Of a stretch of DNA of 64,000 nucleotides, positions 27,467-36,627 are shown one piece after another. The position numbers were made by a program, and so were the translations under genes. The notes below the pieces were generated by a model. It did no database searches. It was given only the letters and a program-made list of their open reading frames with translations, and was not told where the DNA came from. Location: positions 173,991 through 237,990 of the forward strand of contig JACYLQ010000034.1 of NCBI GenBank assembly GCA_015272395.1. Reading direction: 5' to 3'. Within the stretch, counting starts at the first letter, position 1. Every line of letters begins with the position of its first letter. The stretch is from Calothrix sp. C42_A2020_038 (GTDB lineage: Bacteria; Cyanobacteriota; Cyanobacteriia; Cyanobacteriales; Nostocaceae).

Positions 27467-27853
27467 ATGGAACCACCACTTGAACGAGTCAAATTATCAC
27501 AAACGGCAAAAGAGCAATTAATTAAACTCAAACGTATTACAAAGATAGACCAATGGAATATATTATGCCGTTGGGCACTATGTCGTTCACTAGCAGAACC
27601 AACTCCTCCTTCCCCTGTACCAATAAAATTAGATAGTAATGTTGAAATGAATTGGCGCGTATTTGGAGGTGAGATTTCCGATATGCTGTTAATTGCACTT
27701 AAACAACGTTGCTATAACGATGGTTTAGGTACTACAAAAGAAGTTTTAGCAGAACAGTTAATATTACACCTACACCGTGGTATCGGTTATTTAGCTGGTG
27801 ACCCAAAGATTAAGAAAATTGAAGATTTAATTGAATTAACAGTAAACACGTAA
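27467..27853 (+). CDS. dndE: DNA phosphorothioation protein DndE
   Basis: A 128-residue small basic/helical protein; family features are VKLSQTAKEQLIKLKRITKID near the start, NILCRWALCRSLAEP, MNWRVFGGEISDMLLIALKQR and HLHRGIGYLAGD. DndE binds nicked DNA and completes the Dnd modification complex. The length is normal. It follows dndD by 49 bp. A degenerate copy of its 3' end lies downstream at 27880-27984. Confidence 0.93.
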   Translation: MEPPLERVKLSQTAKEQLIKLKRITKIDQWNILCRWALCRSLAEPTPPSPVPIKLDSNVEMNWRVFGGEISDMLLIALKQRCYNDGLGTTKEVLAEQLILHLHRGIGYLAGDPKIKKIEDLIELTVNT

Positions 27854-27879
27854 TATCAATTTCACACGATATAAACAAC

Positions 27880-27984
27880 AGTTTATTTGGTGTCAAATAT
27901 AATACCGGAATCAACCAAGGCGCTTTAATTATCAAGAAAGTTGAAGATTTGCTCAAAATTACAGCGAAAAATATGTATACATAG
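27880..27984 (+). pseudogene. Degenerate duplicate of the dndE 3' end
   Basis: A start-less open stretch ending with TAG at 27982-27984 reads ...YNTGINQGALIIKKVEDLLKITAKN. The intact dndE end is GIGYLAGDPKIKKIEDLIELTVNT. IKKVEDLLKIT against IKKIEDLIELT is the strongest match. It is in a different frame from dndE and directly behind it. It is likely the tail of a lost second dndE or of a recombined allele. Confidence 0.45.
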
Positions 27985-28012
27985 TTAATAGTCATCCTCT
28001 CCGCTTCTTCCT

Positions 28013-29461
28013 ATGACTGGGAGCTATATTGAAATTGAGCGTCATCGTGCTGCGATACAACGCGCTGATATATCACGTCCTGTTAAACTTGCTCTTGAGT
28101 GGAATATTCTGACTGAAGACAAAAGCTTTTTTGACTACGGTTGTGGTTACGGTGGTGATGTTCAACGTACTGCGCTTTTAGGGTATCAAAGTTCTGGTTG
28201 GGACCCTTATTACTTCCCGAATGAGACGATAGTTTCTGCCGATGTTGTAAATATTGGCTATGTATTGAATGTTATTGAAGATACTCACGAACGTGCAGAA
28301 GCATTATCTAAAGCTTGGAATCTAGCGCAGAAAGTCCTAGTAGTATCAGCACAAGTATTAGTTAATGCACCAAGTCATAATCAAATATCCTACGGAGATG
28401 GTATAGTTACTCGTTTAAATACATTTCAAAAATATTACGAGCAAGAAGAGCTTAAAAAATACATAGATGAGACATTAAATGTTGATGCAGTACCTGTTGC
28501 GTTAGGTGTTTATTTTGTCTTCCGCGATGAACAAGAAAAAGAGCATTTTAAGGCAATTAGATACTTCTCCCGTACCTCTACCCCGCGCGTTCGCATTCCA
28601 ACTAAGCGTTTTGAAGATTATCAAGAAATTTTGCAACCGCTGATGGAATTTTATACCCTACGTGGGAGATTACCAGTTAAAGGAGAACTAACAAATCAAG
28701 AACAATTATTAATCGAATTTGGTAACTTCAAACGCGCGTTTGCAGTTATCCTCCAAGCAACCGATGAAACCGAATGGGATGCCATCGCTTACCGTCGTTC
28801 GCTCGACATCCAAGTATACTTAGCATTAATGCAACTCCAAGGTAATCGTTCTCTTTACAAACTACCACTAGAAATGCGCCACGATATCAAAGCCTTTTTT
28901 GGTGACTATGAAGACGCTTGTGATGTCGCTGACCGAAAACTATTTAGCTTGGGACAACCAGGAGTTGTTAAAACTGCGTGCGATAAAAGTAAAATCGGTA
29001 AACGTACCCGTAGCGCACTTTACGTTCACACTTCCGCACTCCAAGAACTCGACCCTTTGTTACGAATATACGAAGGATGTGCAACCCGCTTTATCGGACG
29101 TGTTGATGATGCCACATTAATCAAATTTTACATTGACGAACCGCGAATATCCTATCTATATTATCCAGATTTCGATACAGACCCACATCCAGCTTTAAAA
29201 GCAAGTATTAATATTGACCTAAAAACCCTAAAAGTTACTCACTACGATTATTCAGACAGAGCCAACCCACCCGTTCTACACCGTAAGGAAACGTTCGTTA
29301 TCTCAACTTACCCTCGTTATCAAGAATTTGTGAAGCTGACTCAGCAAGAAGTGAAACTAGGGCTACTCAAAAATAAAAACGAAATTGGCACGCGCGATGG
29401 TTGGTTAAAATGCCTTGCTAAACATGGTGTAGAGATTAAAGACCATCAAGTTGTGAGTTAA
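28013..29461 (+). CDS. DNA phosphorothioation-associated putative methyltransferase
   Basis: The protein has 482 residues. A SAM-binding Rossmann segment lies near the N-terminus (FFDYGCGYGGDVQRTALLG, about 36-54), followed by VVNIGYVLNVIEDTHERAEAL. The N-terminal ERHRAAIQRADISRPVKLAL is typical of the methyltransferase family found with dnd genes. The target (DNA, protein or small molecule) is not known for the family as far as I know. It is the last gene of the island, same strand as dndCDE and 159 bp after dndE. It has no GGCGCC but three CGCGCG words. Confidence 0.88.
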   Translation: MTGSYIEIERHRAAIQRADISRPVKLALEWNILTEDKSFFDYGCGYGGDVQRTALLGYQSSGWDPYYFPNETIVSADVVNIGYVLNVIEDTHERAEALSKAWNLAQKVLVVSAQVLVNAPSHNQISYGDGIVTRLNTFQKYYEQEELKKYIDETLNVDAVPVALGVYFVFRDEQEKEHFKAIRYFSRTSTPRVRIPTKRFEDYQEILQPLMEFYTLRGRLPVKGELTNQEQLLIEFGNFKRAFAVILQATDETEWDAIAYRRSLDIQVYLALMQLQGNRSLYKLPLEMRHDIKAFFGDYEDACDVADRKLFSLGQPGVVKTACDKSKIGKRTRSALYVHTSALQELDPLLRIYEGCATRFIGRVDDATLIKFYIDEPRISYLYYPDFDTDPHPALKASINIDLKTLKVTHYDYSDRANPPVLHRKETFVISTYPRYQEFVKLTQQEVKLGLLKNKNEIGTRDGWLKCLAKHGVEIKDHQVVS

Positions 29462-29466
29462 TTTTG

Positions 29467-29503
29467 GCAACGGATAATGAACGGATGTAACGGATAAGTA
29501 ATT
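29467..29503. repeat. 37-bp repeat of three 10-bp units, right copy
   Basis: Units CAACGGATAA, TGAACGGATG and TAACGGATAA, then GTAATT, starting 6 bases after the methyltransferase stop. It is the direct-repeat partner of 17067-17103, and the two enclose about 12.4 kb with all dnd genes except the helicase. Confidence 0.7.
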
Positions 29504-30020
29504 TTAGATAGCAAGATAGAGACTTCGGAAAACAAAGTTGTAATTTCAGCTAAGTTTGCGGATAGCTGTCGTAAACGGTTAGGTATATCGTTATTTACAA
29601 AGTGCAGTTGCAGGACTACGTAGCAACAGAATCAATTGACTTTCCCCTGTCTTAGTCAAAAATAATATGCAACAAGTTCTTTTTGTGTTGTTGCATCATC
29701 AAATTATCTGTTAAGGTCATCCATTAAGAAAGAAGTTTGATAATACATAATACCTATTTAATATAAGTTGATATGAGATGGTAAAAGGCTCGGCACCCGC
29801 ATTATGTATTGTTTGTGCGTGAAATCACTTAATATGTGTGGCAATATATTCTGAACGATGGCAGAATAATCGGATTTGTATCACTGATATCACTGGCGTG
29901 TATTACGTTTGATGAAAAACAAGGATAAAAAATAAATTCAGTGTTATTTTCTGCACAATTAACCGGGTGTGGCACCTATCTGTATGAACAAAGCAAATTA
30001 TTCCGAGAAAGGATGTTGAA
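29504..30020. other. Intergenic, about 520 bp, right edge of the Dnd island
   Basis: AT-rich with no convincing gene. It contains scattered short stretches such as GGCACCCGCATTATGTATTG near 29792 that look like decayed repeats. AAAGGA at 30008-30013 is the ribosome-binding site of the next gene. Confidence 0.5.
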
Positions 30021-31556
30021 GTGGTGAACGATATAAAAGCATTAACAAAAGTTGTTGGCAGTCGCAAGATGGCTTCGCTGCTAATTTTAGGTTTTGCATC
30101 TGGGTTGCCGTTATTTTTAACGAGCAGGACTCTTCAGTTTTGGATGCAAGACGCAAAAATAGATATTGGGGTAATCACTCTGTTTGGGTTAGTTGGTTTA
30201 CCCTATTCATTAAAATTCCTATGGTCGCCTTTACTAGATAGATTTAGTCTTCCTTTCTTAGATTCACGACGCGGATGGGTGCTGTTAACTCAAATTGGGT
30301 TAGTAATTGCAATCGTAACTTTAGCATTCCAGCAACCTGCCCAGGATGTTCAAATTTTGCAATTTTTGGCTTTTAATACTATAATTATAGCTTTTTTTAG
30401 CGCTACGCAAGATATTGCAGGTGATAGCTACCGTACAGATGTTTTAAATAAACTGGAACTAGAAACCGGAGCATCGTTGTGGGTTCTGGGATACCGTCTA
30501 GCACTGTTCATCACACTTTCCTTAGCACCAGCGCTTGCCGAATTTATTCCTTGGAATGGAGTATATCTTCTGATGGCGGCAATTATGAGTACGGGAATAA
30601 TCGCAACGTTAATTGCTCCAGCAATTCCACGAACAAACCAGCCAAGTCATTCCGCAATATCTATCAAAGATGTAGGCATTGTTATTGCCATAATTAGTTT
30701 AATTTTTGGATTGTTATTTTGGGTAATGGGAGACCCTTGCTTGGATACAGCAAGACAATGTACTCCCTATGAGTCACGTTTATTTCAATTTTATTGGATA
30801 CTCGCAGCAGTTTTAGTTGGTTGGATTGCTTTATCACTTCTTGCACCTAAACCGAGAGTCTCTGAACATGCAGAAGAAAAAGCACCTCAATCTCTACAAG
30901 ATGCAGTAGTTTTACCGATGCAAGAATTTTTTCACCGTTGCGGATTAACTCAAGCAAGTTTGATATTGATATTTATTTTGCTGTACAAGCTTGGTGATTC
31001 TCTAGTGGGAATTACGGGTAATTTATTTTTACGCGAAATAAATTTTACAAAAATTGAACTCGGTGCCATTCAAGGTGGAATGGGATTCATTGCTACTACC
31101 GTCGGTGTTCTAGTTGGTGGTGTTATCCTTTCTAGAATTGGTATAAATAAGGCGCTGTGGATATTTGGCATACTCCAATTACTCAGCAACCTTGGCTATT
31201 ACGCCTTAGCACTTGCTGGCAGAAAGGACTTTACGCTTTTAATTTTGGCGATTAATATTGAAAATTTCTGTGCTGGACTTGTTACTGTAGTGACTGTGGC
31301 GTATCTCATGAGCCTGTGTAACAACAACTTTACAACTACACAGTTTGCCTTGTTTTCTAGCTTGATGGCAATCAGCCGTGACATTCTCTCCGCACCCGCA
31401 GGGCAATTAGCTAAGGCGACAGGTTGGCCTACATTTTTTCTGCTTACACTAGTTGCAGCATTGCCAGGATTGCTTCTACTACCTGTTATCGCCCCTTGGG
31501 AACGCAACAAACTAGCAATAATCTCCAGACCTGGACTAGATGAAGAGGAAATTTAA
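30021..31556 (+). CDS. AmpG-like MFS transporter
   Basis: This 511-residue major-facilitator protein has 12 or more transmembrane helices. The start ILGFASGLPLFLTSRTLQFWMQD, then LVGLPYSLKFLWSPLLDRF and FFSATQDIAGDSYR, is the hallmark of the AmpG/PAT branch, which imports muropeptides in other bacteria or carries acetyl-CoA. Substrate here is unproved. GTG at 30021 is used (a second GTG follows immediately) with AAAGGA 7 bases upstream. The next gene begins 3 bases after its stop, so the two are cotranscribed. Confidence 0.87.
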   Translation: MVNDIKALTKVVGSRKMASLLILGFASGLPLFLTSRTLQFWMQDAKIDIGVITLFGLVGLPYSLKFLWSPLLDRFSLPFLDSRRGWVLLTQIGLVIAIVTLAFQQPAQDVQILQFLAFNTIIIAFFSATQDIAGDSYRTDVLNKLELETGASLWVLGYRLALFITLSLAPALAEFIPWNGVYLLMAAIMSTGIIATLIAPAIPRTNQPSHSAISIKDVGIVIAIISLIFGLLFWVMGDPCLDTARQCTPYESRLFQFYWILAAVLVGWIALSLLAPKPRVSEHAEEKAPQSLQDAVVLPMQEFFHRCGLTQASLILIFILLYKLGDSLVGITGNLFLREINFTKIELGAIQGGMGFIATTVGVLVGGVILSRIGINKALWIFGILQLLSNLGYYALALAGRKDFTLLILAINIENFCAGLVTVVTVAYLMSLCNNNFTTTQFALFSSLMAISRDILSAPAGQLAKATGWPTFFLLTLVAALPGLLLLPVIAPWERNKLAIISRPGLDEEEI

Positions 31557-31559
31557 TCT

Positions 31560-31976
31560 ATGGGGCAAAAAGTCGTCGTTGCGATTTCCACGACCATACT
31601 TTTTTTGACAGGTATCTTACTTGGTTACGTCCTTTCACAACTTGTTCTCGGACATTTGGCACTTACACTCGTCACCTTTCTGGGAACATTTAGCTTAATT
31701 GTTATCTTTGCTACGCTCTATTACGTGCTATTTTGGGAATTTCGCAGACAGCAAGCACAACCAGCAGGGCGCCCATCATTAAATCAGGAGCAATACAGCG
31801 CTGACGAATTTGCACCACCTATTAACCAACTCAAAAACCAACTTACCAGTTTACTTGGAGGGGACATAGAGGGCGCCGAACGTCTCGTCGCTCAAGCACG
31901 TAAAACCTATCCGAACATGCCTGAACATTGGTACTGGCAAAGAGTCATCACCGACATCGAAAGAGATAAACGCTGA
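31560..31976 (+). CDS. Two-span membrane protein with cytoplasmic tail, unknown
   Basis: The 138-residue product has two N-terminal transmembrane helices (about 6-28 and 33-60). A soluble tail follows (NQLKNQLTSLLGGDIEGAERLVAQARKTYPNMPEHWYWQRVITDIERDK) that looks helical and TPR-like. It starts 3 bases after the AmpG-like gene, so it is translationally linked. No family name is recognised; it looks like a conserved cyanobacterial protein. Confidence 0.75.
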   Translation: MGQKVVVAISTTILFLTGILLGYVLSQLVLGHLALTLVTFLGTFSLIVIFATLYYVLFWEFRRQQAQPAGRPSLNQEQYSADEFAPPINQLKNQLTSLLGGDIEGAERLVAQARKTYPNMPEHWYWQRVITDIERDKR

Positions 31977-32105
31977 AGGAGGAAGAAAGCAAGTTTTCCA
32001 AATTCTCACTTCTCGTTAAAATAAGTTAATAAATCTTTAAGTTTTAGGACTTAAACATTAGTCCTAACTTCAATTTTTAGGATACTTGTTCATATAGGTG
32101 ACATC

Positions 32106-32312
32106 ATGGCTATTTTTCGTCAGTATATTGCCCCCCTACTCGTTGTTCTTATATTTTTTGTTGCGTTGATGGCAACTAGCGCTCGCATCTTCTTACCATC
32201 TGATATGTCGGCACCTGCTCCCATTAATGAAGGGGTTGGATTCAACGGTGATGGTTTTGATCAGTTGAATGACAAATTACTTTCTCTATCGGTGCCATCT
32301 TTTCAGTTGTAG
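32106..32312 (+). CDS. Small membrane/exported protein, unknown
   Basis: The 68-residue product starts with a hydrophobic segment (IAPLLVVLIFFVALMATSARIF, about 7-28) that is either a signal anchor or an uncleaved signal peptide. A short polar tail ends in FDQLNDKLLSLSVPSFQL. A clear terminator follows at 32377, which supports a real transcription unit. No family is recognised. Confidence 0.6.
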   Translation: MAIFRQYIAPLLVVLIFFVALMATSARIFLPSDMSAPAPINEGVGFNGDGFDQLNDKLLSLSVPSFQL

Positions 32313-32376
32313 TAAAAGATTACTTGTGAGATAGTATTTAGATATGTATCTAAATATAAATCCGAAAACTTTGTAT

Positions 32377-32409
32377 ACCTTCGGAAAATTTACCGAAGGT
32401 TATTTTTTT
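32377..32409 (+). terminator. Rho-independent terminator
   Basis: ACCTTCGG (32377-32384) pairs with CCGAAGGT (32393-32400) around an 8-base loop, followed by TATTTTTTT. It ends the unit of the 68-residue gene. Confidence 0.85.
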
Positions 32410-32458
32410 GAGTAAATATTTGTGTCAAGTTGTACTTAGTGATTTCCCGTAGACTACC

Positions 32459-32962
32459 TTGAATTCCTTTTTGATACCATCCTACAAAATTCGTCGAGGC
32501 TCAACTCAAGATAGAGCATTGCTGGTAAAGTTCATGCAACAGACTTACCAGGACATTTTTCCAAACCAAGACTTTTCACACTTGTCAAGGACTGTTGAAC
32601 AATTTTTATCCAGCGATACACCTTTGTGGTGGGTAGATTTTGTGGAAACAGAGCAAGGTGATCAACATAAAACTTCTCCTTCCTCTCCTGTTGCTTGTTT
32701 GTGGATGGGAAATGCGATCGACCAAATTACAGGTTTACGTCATGCCCATTTATTTTTACTTTATGTTGTCCCCGAACATCGGCGCCGAGGCATAGGCAAG
32801 GCATTAATGGAATATGCCCAAACATGGGCAAGAGCGCGCGGAGACAGACAAATCGGTCTGCAAGTTTTTTCAAATAACACGCCAGCGCTTAACTTATATA
32901 AAAAACTCGGTTTTCAGGCACAATCATTATGGATGGTTAAATCTTTAGAAAATGGAGAGTAG
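32459..32962 (+). CDS. GNAT-family N-acetyltransferase
   Basis: The protein has 167 residues. The acetyl-CoA site is in LLYVVPEHRRRGIGKALMEYA (about 100-120, RxxGxG/A type), and the C-terminal motif is VFSNNTPALNLYKKLGFQ. The substrate could be a protein N-terminus, lysine or small amine. The start is TTG at 32459, because the fold begins at about residue 11 (IRRGSTQDRALLVKF) and no ATG lies upstream in frame. A HEAT-repeat gene follows after 71 bp. Confidence 0.85.
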   Translation: MNSFLIPSYKIRRGSTQDRALLVKFMQQTYQDIFPNQDFSHLSRTVEQFLSSDTPLWWVDFVETEQGDQHKTSPSSPVACLWMGNAIDQITGLRHAHLFLLYVVPEHRRRGIGKALMEYAQTWARARGDRQIGLQVFSNNTPALNLYKKLGFQAQSLWMVKSLENGE

Positions 32963-33033
32963 GCTCTGGAGCTATTCTCAATTTAAAATCAAAAAGTGTG
33001 GCAGATGAGCGCTTGTAATGGTAGTTTTAATTT

Positions 33034-33792
33034 ATGTATGACGATGATGACCTCAGCCTACTTGACCCCGAAGCCGAGCTAGAAAGCCCACTCGACCGGA
33101 TTGAACCACTGACTGACGAACCAGAGGTACCACCACCAGACCCGGATGAGATGCTCGCGCTTCTTGACAGTCCTCTGCCACAGCAAAGGATGCTAGCTGC
33201 ACGTGCTTTTTGTGACATAGAAGATGCACGGGCAACTTCTCCATTAATTCGTTTGCTGACTGATAGTTGTCCTTTGGTAAGGGTCAGTGCAGCTTATGGA
33301 ATTGGACGTAATCCTAGTTCTGATGCAGTGGAACCATTAATAGTACAGTTGAATAGTGACTGGAACGGCTATGTGCGTAAAGGTGTTGTCTGGGCTTTGG
33401 GGAATTGTCGCGACCGCAGAAGTTTAGCTCCTTTAGCAGATGCCCTCAAAACAGATATTTCCGCTGTAAGACTTTGGGCAGCTAGCGCGCTTGCCCAAAT
33501 GGCAAATGTAGGTTATGAAGCAGTAATTGGCGCCATACCTCCGTTGATTTCTGCTTTAGTTCAAGACCCAGTTGCTCCTGTTCGTAGTAATTGCGCTTGG
33601 TCTATCGGTCAGTTATGTCGTGAATTACCTCCAAACGCAGTTTATGCCACTGCAATCGATGCTTTAATCCAAACTTTTGCCGAAGACACCGACTTAGGAG
33701 TACGCGAAGACGCAAAAGCAGCTATCTTAGGCGTGGGAGATACGCGCGGACTTCAAATGATAGAAACTTTGGAACAAGAAGGATGGTTTTAA
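33034..33792 (+). CDS. HEAT-repeat (PBS lyase-like) protein
   Basis: The protein has 252 residues. A strongly acidic N-terminus (MYDDDDLSLLDPEAELE) is followed by about six HEAT repeats from residue 45 to the end (for example PQQRMLAARAFCDIEDAR, VRVSAAYGIGRNPSSDA, VRKGVVWALGNCRDRRS). These repeats occur in phycobilisome lyases and NblB-type proteins, but the lyase-specific parts are not evident, so a scaffold role in phycobiliprotein or photosystem handling is only possible. Confidence 0.85.
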   Translation: MYDDDDLSLLDPEAELESPLDRIEPLTDEPEVPPPDPDEMLALLDSPLPQQRMLAARAFCDIEDARATSPLIRLLTDSCPLVRVSAAYGIGRNPSSDAVEPLIVQLNSDWNGYVRKGVVWALGNCRDRRSLAPLADALKTDISAVRLWAASALAQMANVGYEAVIGAIPPLISALVQDPVAPVRSNCAWSIGQLCRELPPNAVYATAIDALIQTFAEDTDLGVREDAKAAILGVGDTRGLQMIETLEQEGWF

Positions 33793-33852
33793 GTGGAAAA
33801 CCTAACCTCCTAACCCTATTCTCTACAAGGGAAGGAGGAGCTAATTACAACC

Positions 33853-36627
33853 TTACTTCATTGCGCGTTCTCCGTAACGTAACAATCTTTCAATTGCCAC
33901 TAAACGGTTTTCCCAGACACGTACTTGGTAGGGATTCTCTACTGACTGTTGACGCATCCAGCCTCTGAATAATAACTGAAAACGCCTCAGTGATGACTTA
34001 GCTGTTATTAGTCGCGATGAACTTGGGTTTTTTGCAAGTTGATTTAATGCAGTTTCTAAAATATCAGCTTGTTGTTTAAAATCTGATAATGCTGTTGGCG
34101 TTAACTTAAGTCGGTTGTTTTGCTCTATCCATATCCATTCTGTTTTGAGTGTGCTGTAACGTGTTGCAGCAGTTTCAAAGGGTTGACGATGGGGTATAGC
34201 TTCTTTTTCGGTACGAGGTGAATTAGTTAATGTACCTTGAGTGTTAGTAAAAACTTGTTGTAATTCGTTTGTAAGATTCTCTGCTGCAAATAGCGCATAA
34301 CCAACAGCTGGTAAATCTCGAATTACTTGAATTTGGTCAAATGCACCAGGAGTTGGTAGGTTTAATAAACGTATTCCTGGTACCAACAAAGCTGTACCAA
34401 GCTGTCCGAACTGCGTTGAAGCTATCCACGGTTGTGCTAATCGCTCAAAGCGTGTTGTATCGAGTGCATAAGTCATCGGTACAATTAAATCTATATCACC
34501 TCGCCTCGCCCATACTTCCCAATGCTGTTGAATTTTTTGAATTCTTTCTTGTTCCGGCAAAGGAAATACTGCAACCGATATTTTTAAACCGGATTTTTTT
34601 GGTCGCAATCTTTGTGCGACTTCTGCAACAAAGCTATTAACTTGTTCTGTTCGGAATTCAGTCCACTTTTGCCATAAATCAGTTTGGCTAGGTGAAATAT
34701 TTGCTGGGTCTACACCATGCATTTGCCGAAAGTTTGCGCGCGCTACTGTTCCATACCCGTAACTTCTTCCAGCACTAGGGTCTTGAAATGGATAGCGAAT
34801 GTAGTCAAGCTGTAACCCATCTACATCATACTTAGTAATTATTTCTTCATACAGTCTAAGTAAATATTGCCTCAACTGGGGATTGGCTGGGTCAAAGAAA
34901 TGTTTACCTTGACCTGGAGGTATCATTTGACCCTGGTTGTCATATCCTGCCCAGTCTGGATTTGCAGCCAGCACTGGGCCTGGATAGTTAGTATTTACAC
35001 CAATAAGCTCATTATGGCGTTGATTTCCAGCGGCAAATACCCATACCCACGCATGTAATTCCATACCACGTGATTTTGCCAATTTAACGGCAGAAGCAAG
35101 AGGATCCCAACCACGAACTAGAGGATTTTGTTGTGGCGCCACCTTACTGGGATAAATCGGATAGCTAGCATTGAGGGTTTCAAAAAAGATTGTATTAATT
35201 CCCGATTGCGCTAGGCGGTCAAAAAGACGGGCGAGCGCAGCCTCGTTTCCAGCTCGAACAATTGTACCTCGATCGAGCCAGATTGCCCGAATTTCTGGTT
35301 GTGCTATCCGTTGGTCAACAGGGAACTGCTTCCATAATGCACTACGTGTTTCCAACCATAAAGAACGTACTTTACTATACTGTCTTTTGGCAACTAGTTG
35401 AGGAATACTATTGGCGACTTGACGCGCTTGCTCAATACTAAAAGTCGGCGCCCCAGGTTGAGTAGAAGCAAACTGCACTTGTTGTCCTTTGACTGCACTT
35501 GATCTTCCAGAAATTGCGATAGCTGATAGCTGGGAGCTTTCGACTCTTCCAATTAAATTTTGTAACTCTTGACGCAGAGCTATTGCTTCAGAAGCACTAA
35601 TTGGCTTATTTGAATTCGGTTCAACATCTAGACGTACATTCTGTTCAAGTTGATCAATTGCTTCATCACTTCTACGAGGATTGTTTCTGGGAAAAGAAGG
35701 ACTGTCTGAGTTGGTAGCAGCAGTTCTGTTATTTGGAAGATTATTTGGATTAAATATTGATGGGTCAACTTTAACCGCTTCAATTCGCTGCGTCCTTGGA
35801 GCAGTGGCAGAAGTTGTAGAAGGTTTAGGAAGTGCAGCTACTGATTTCACGCAATTTTTATCACCACCAGAGATAGTTCTCACAGCGCCAGCTGGTAACT
35901 TCATATGACGACTAACAGCCGCTCTTAACCACCCGGAGTCCAGTTCACCTGCTGCTGCAGTGTCAACACCCCATCGCCAACCGAAAAAAATCGAACGTTC
36001 GGTAGACAGAATTGCTGCTGGATTATCTTTTGTATCCCAGACTGCGGCAGGTTGTGCAATGGATTCATCGGGAATCACAACCCCACCGCGCACTTGTCCA
36101 AAAACTCCACTATCTTTAGCCCAATCTTGAGTGATTCTAATTCTGGAAGGCTGTAATTTTTGGACATTGTTAAGACTAAACCCCCAATAGCCACCAAGTA
36201 AAGCCCGTATTAACTGCCTTACTCCTGGCGCCGATGTAGTTCCAACTGGTCCGCTGGCAATTAGGCGCCCACCTTTACTCATCCATTCTTCTAAAGAAAT
36301 AGCTTGTGCAGGACTCAAAGTTTCAATATTGGGTAAAAATAAAACTCGACGCTCTCCCCAGTCAGCTACAGTTTTAATTGAATCCAAGGAAACAATACAA
36401 TAATTTACACCTGCTGCCTGCAAACGGCTAGTAATACCAGACCATTGATTAGCATTATCCTGACTATAAATAATAGTTAAATTATTCTCCGAAGCTGTGG
36501 CTGGAAGACTCAATAAATAAAAAATAATAAATTGTAAATTAAATAAAAATAAGCCAAATTTTGTGATTATATTTACCCTAGTTAATTTGGGTTTTTCTAG
36601 CTTAACTCGTTTAATCTGTTTTCTCAC
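33853..36627 (-). CDS. Membrane-anchored GHL10 / family 10-like glycosyl hydrolase (DUF187)
   Basis: The protein has 924 residues. An N-terminal signal or anchor (FGLFLFNLQFIIFYLLSLPATA, about 24-45) comes first. A glutamine-amidotransferase-like region of about 200 residues follows (LTIIYSQDNANQWSG, MSKGGRLIASGPVG), then a low-complexity linker (about 265-330). The TIM-barrel hydrolase domain occupies about 445-770 (EIRAIWLDRGTIV, ELHAWVWVFAAGN, VDGLQLDYIRYPFQDP, LIVPMTYALDT), and a helical C-terminus ends the chain. Related DUF187 proteins act on cell-wall or exopolysaccharide glycans. The Asp in LQLDYIRYP is a probable active-site residue. Cell-surface location is expected. Confidence 0.85.
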   Translation of the reverse strand: MRKQIKRVKLEKPKLTRVNIITKFGLFLFNLQFIIFYLLSLPATASENNLTIIYSQDNANQWSGITSRLQAAGVNYCIVSLDSIKTVADWGERRVLFLPNIETLSPAQAISLEEWMSKGGRLIASGPVGTTSAPGVRQLIRALLGGYWGFSLNNVQKLQPSRIRITQDWAKDSGVFGQVRGGVVIPDESIAQPAAVWDTKDNPAAILSTERSIFFGWRWGVDTAAAGELDSGWLRAAVSRHMKLPAGAVRTISGGDKNCVKSVAALPKPSTTSATAPRTQRIEAVKVDPSIFNPNNLPNNRTAATNSDSPSFPRNNPRRSDEAIDQLEQNVRLDVEPNSNKPISASEAIALRQELQNLIGRVESSQLSAIAISGRSSAVKGQQVQFASTQPGAPTFSIEQARQVANSIPQLVAKRQYSKVRSLWLETRSALWKQFPVDQRIAQPEIRAIWLDRGTIVRAGNEAALARLFDRLAQSGINTIFFETLNASYPIYPSKVAPQQNPLVRGWDPLASAVKLAKSRGMELHAWVWVFAAGNQRHNELIGVNTNYPGPVLAANPDWAGYDNQGQMIPPGQGKHFFDPANPQLRQYLLRLYEEIITKYDVDGLQLDYIRYPFQDPSAGRSYGYGTVARANFRQMHGVDPANISPSQTDLWQKWTEFRTEQVNSFVAEVAQRLRPKKSGLKISVAVFPLPEQERIQKIQQHWEVWARRGDIDLIVPMTYALDTTRFERLAQPWIASTQFGQLGTALLVPGIRLLNLPTPGAFDQIQVIRDLPAVGYALFAAENLTNELQQVFTNTQGTLTNSPRTEKEAIPHRQPFETAATRYSTLKTEWIWIEQNNRLKLTPTALSDFKQQADILETALNQLAKNPSSSRLITAKSSLRRFQLLFRGWMRQQSVENPYQVRVWENRLVAIERLLRYGERAMK

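Noticed and set aside
15556..29461. Restriction genes dndF, dndG and dndH, or dndA
   Set aside because: No gene in the window has their features; the helicase and HNH proteins are different families, and the sulfur donor must be encoded elsewhere.
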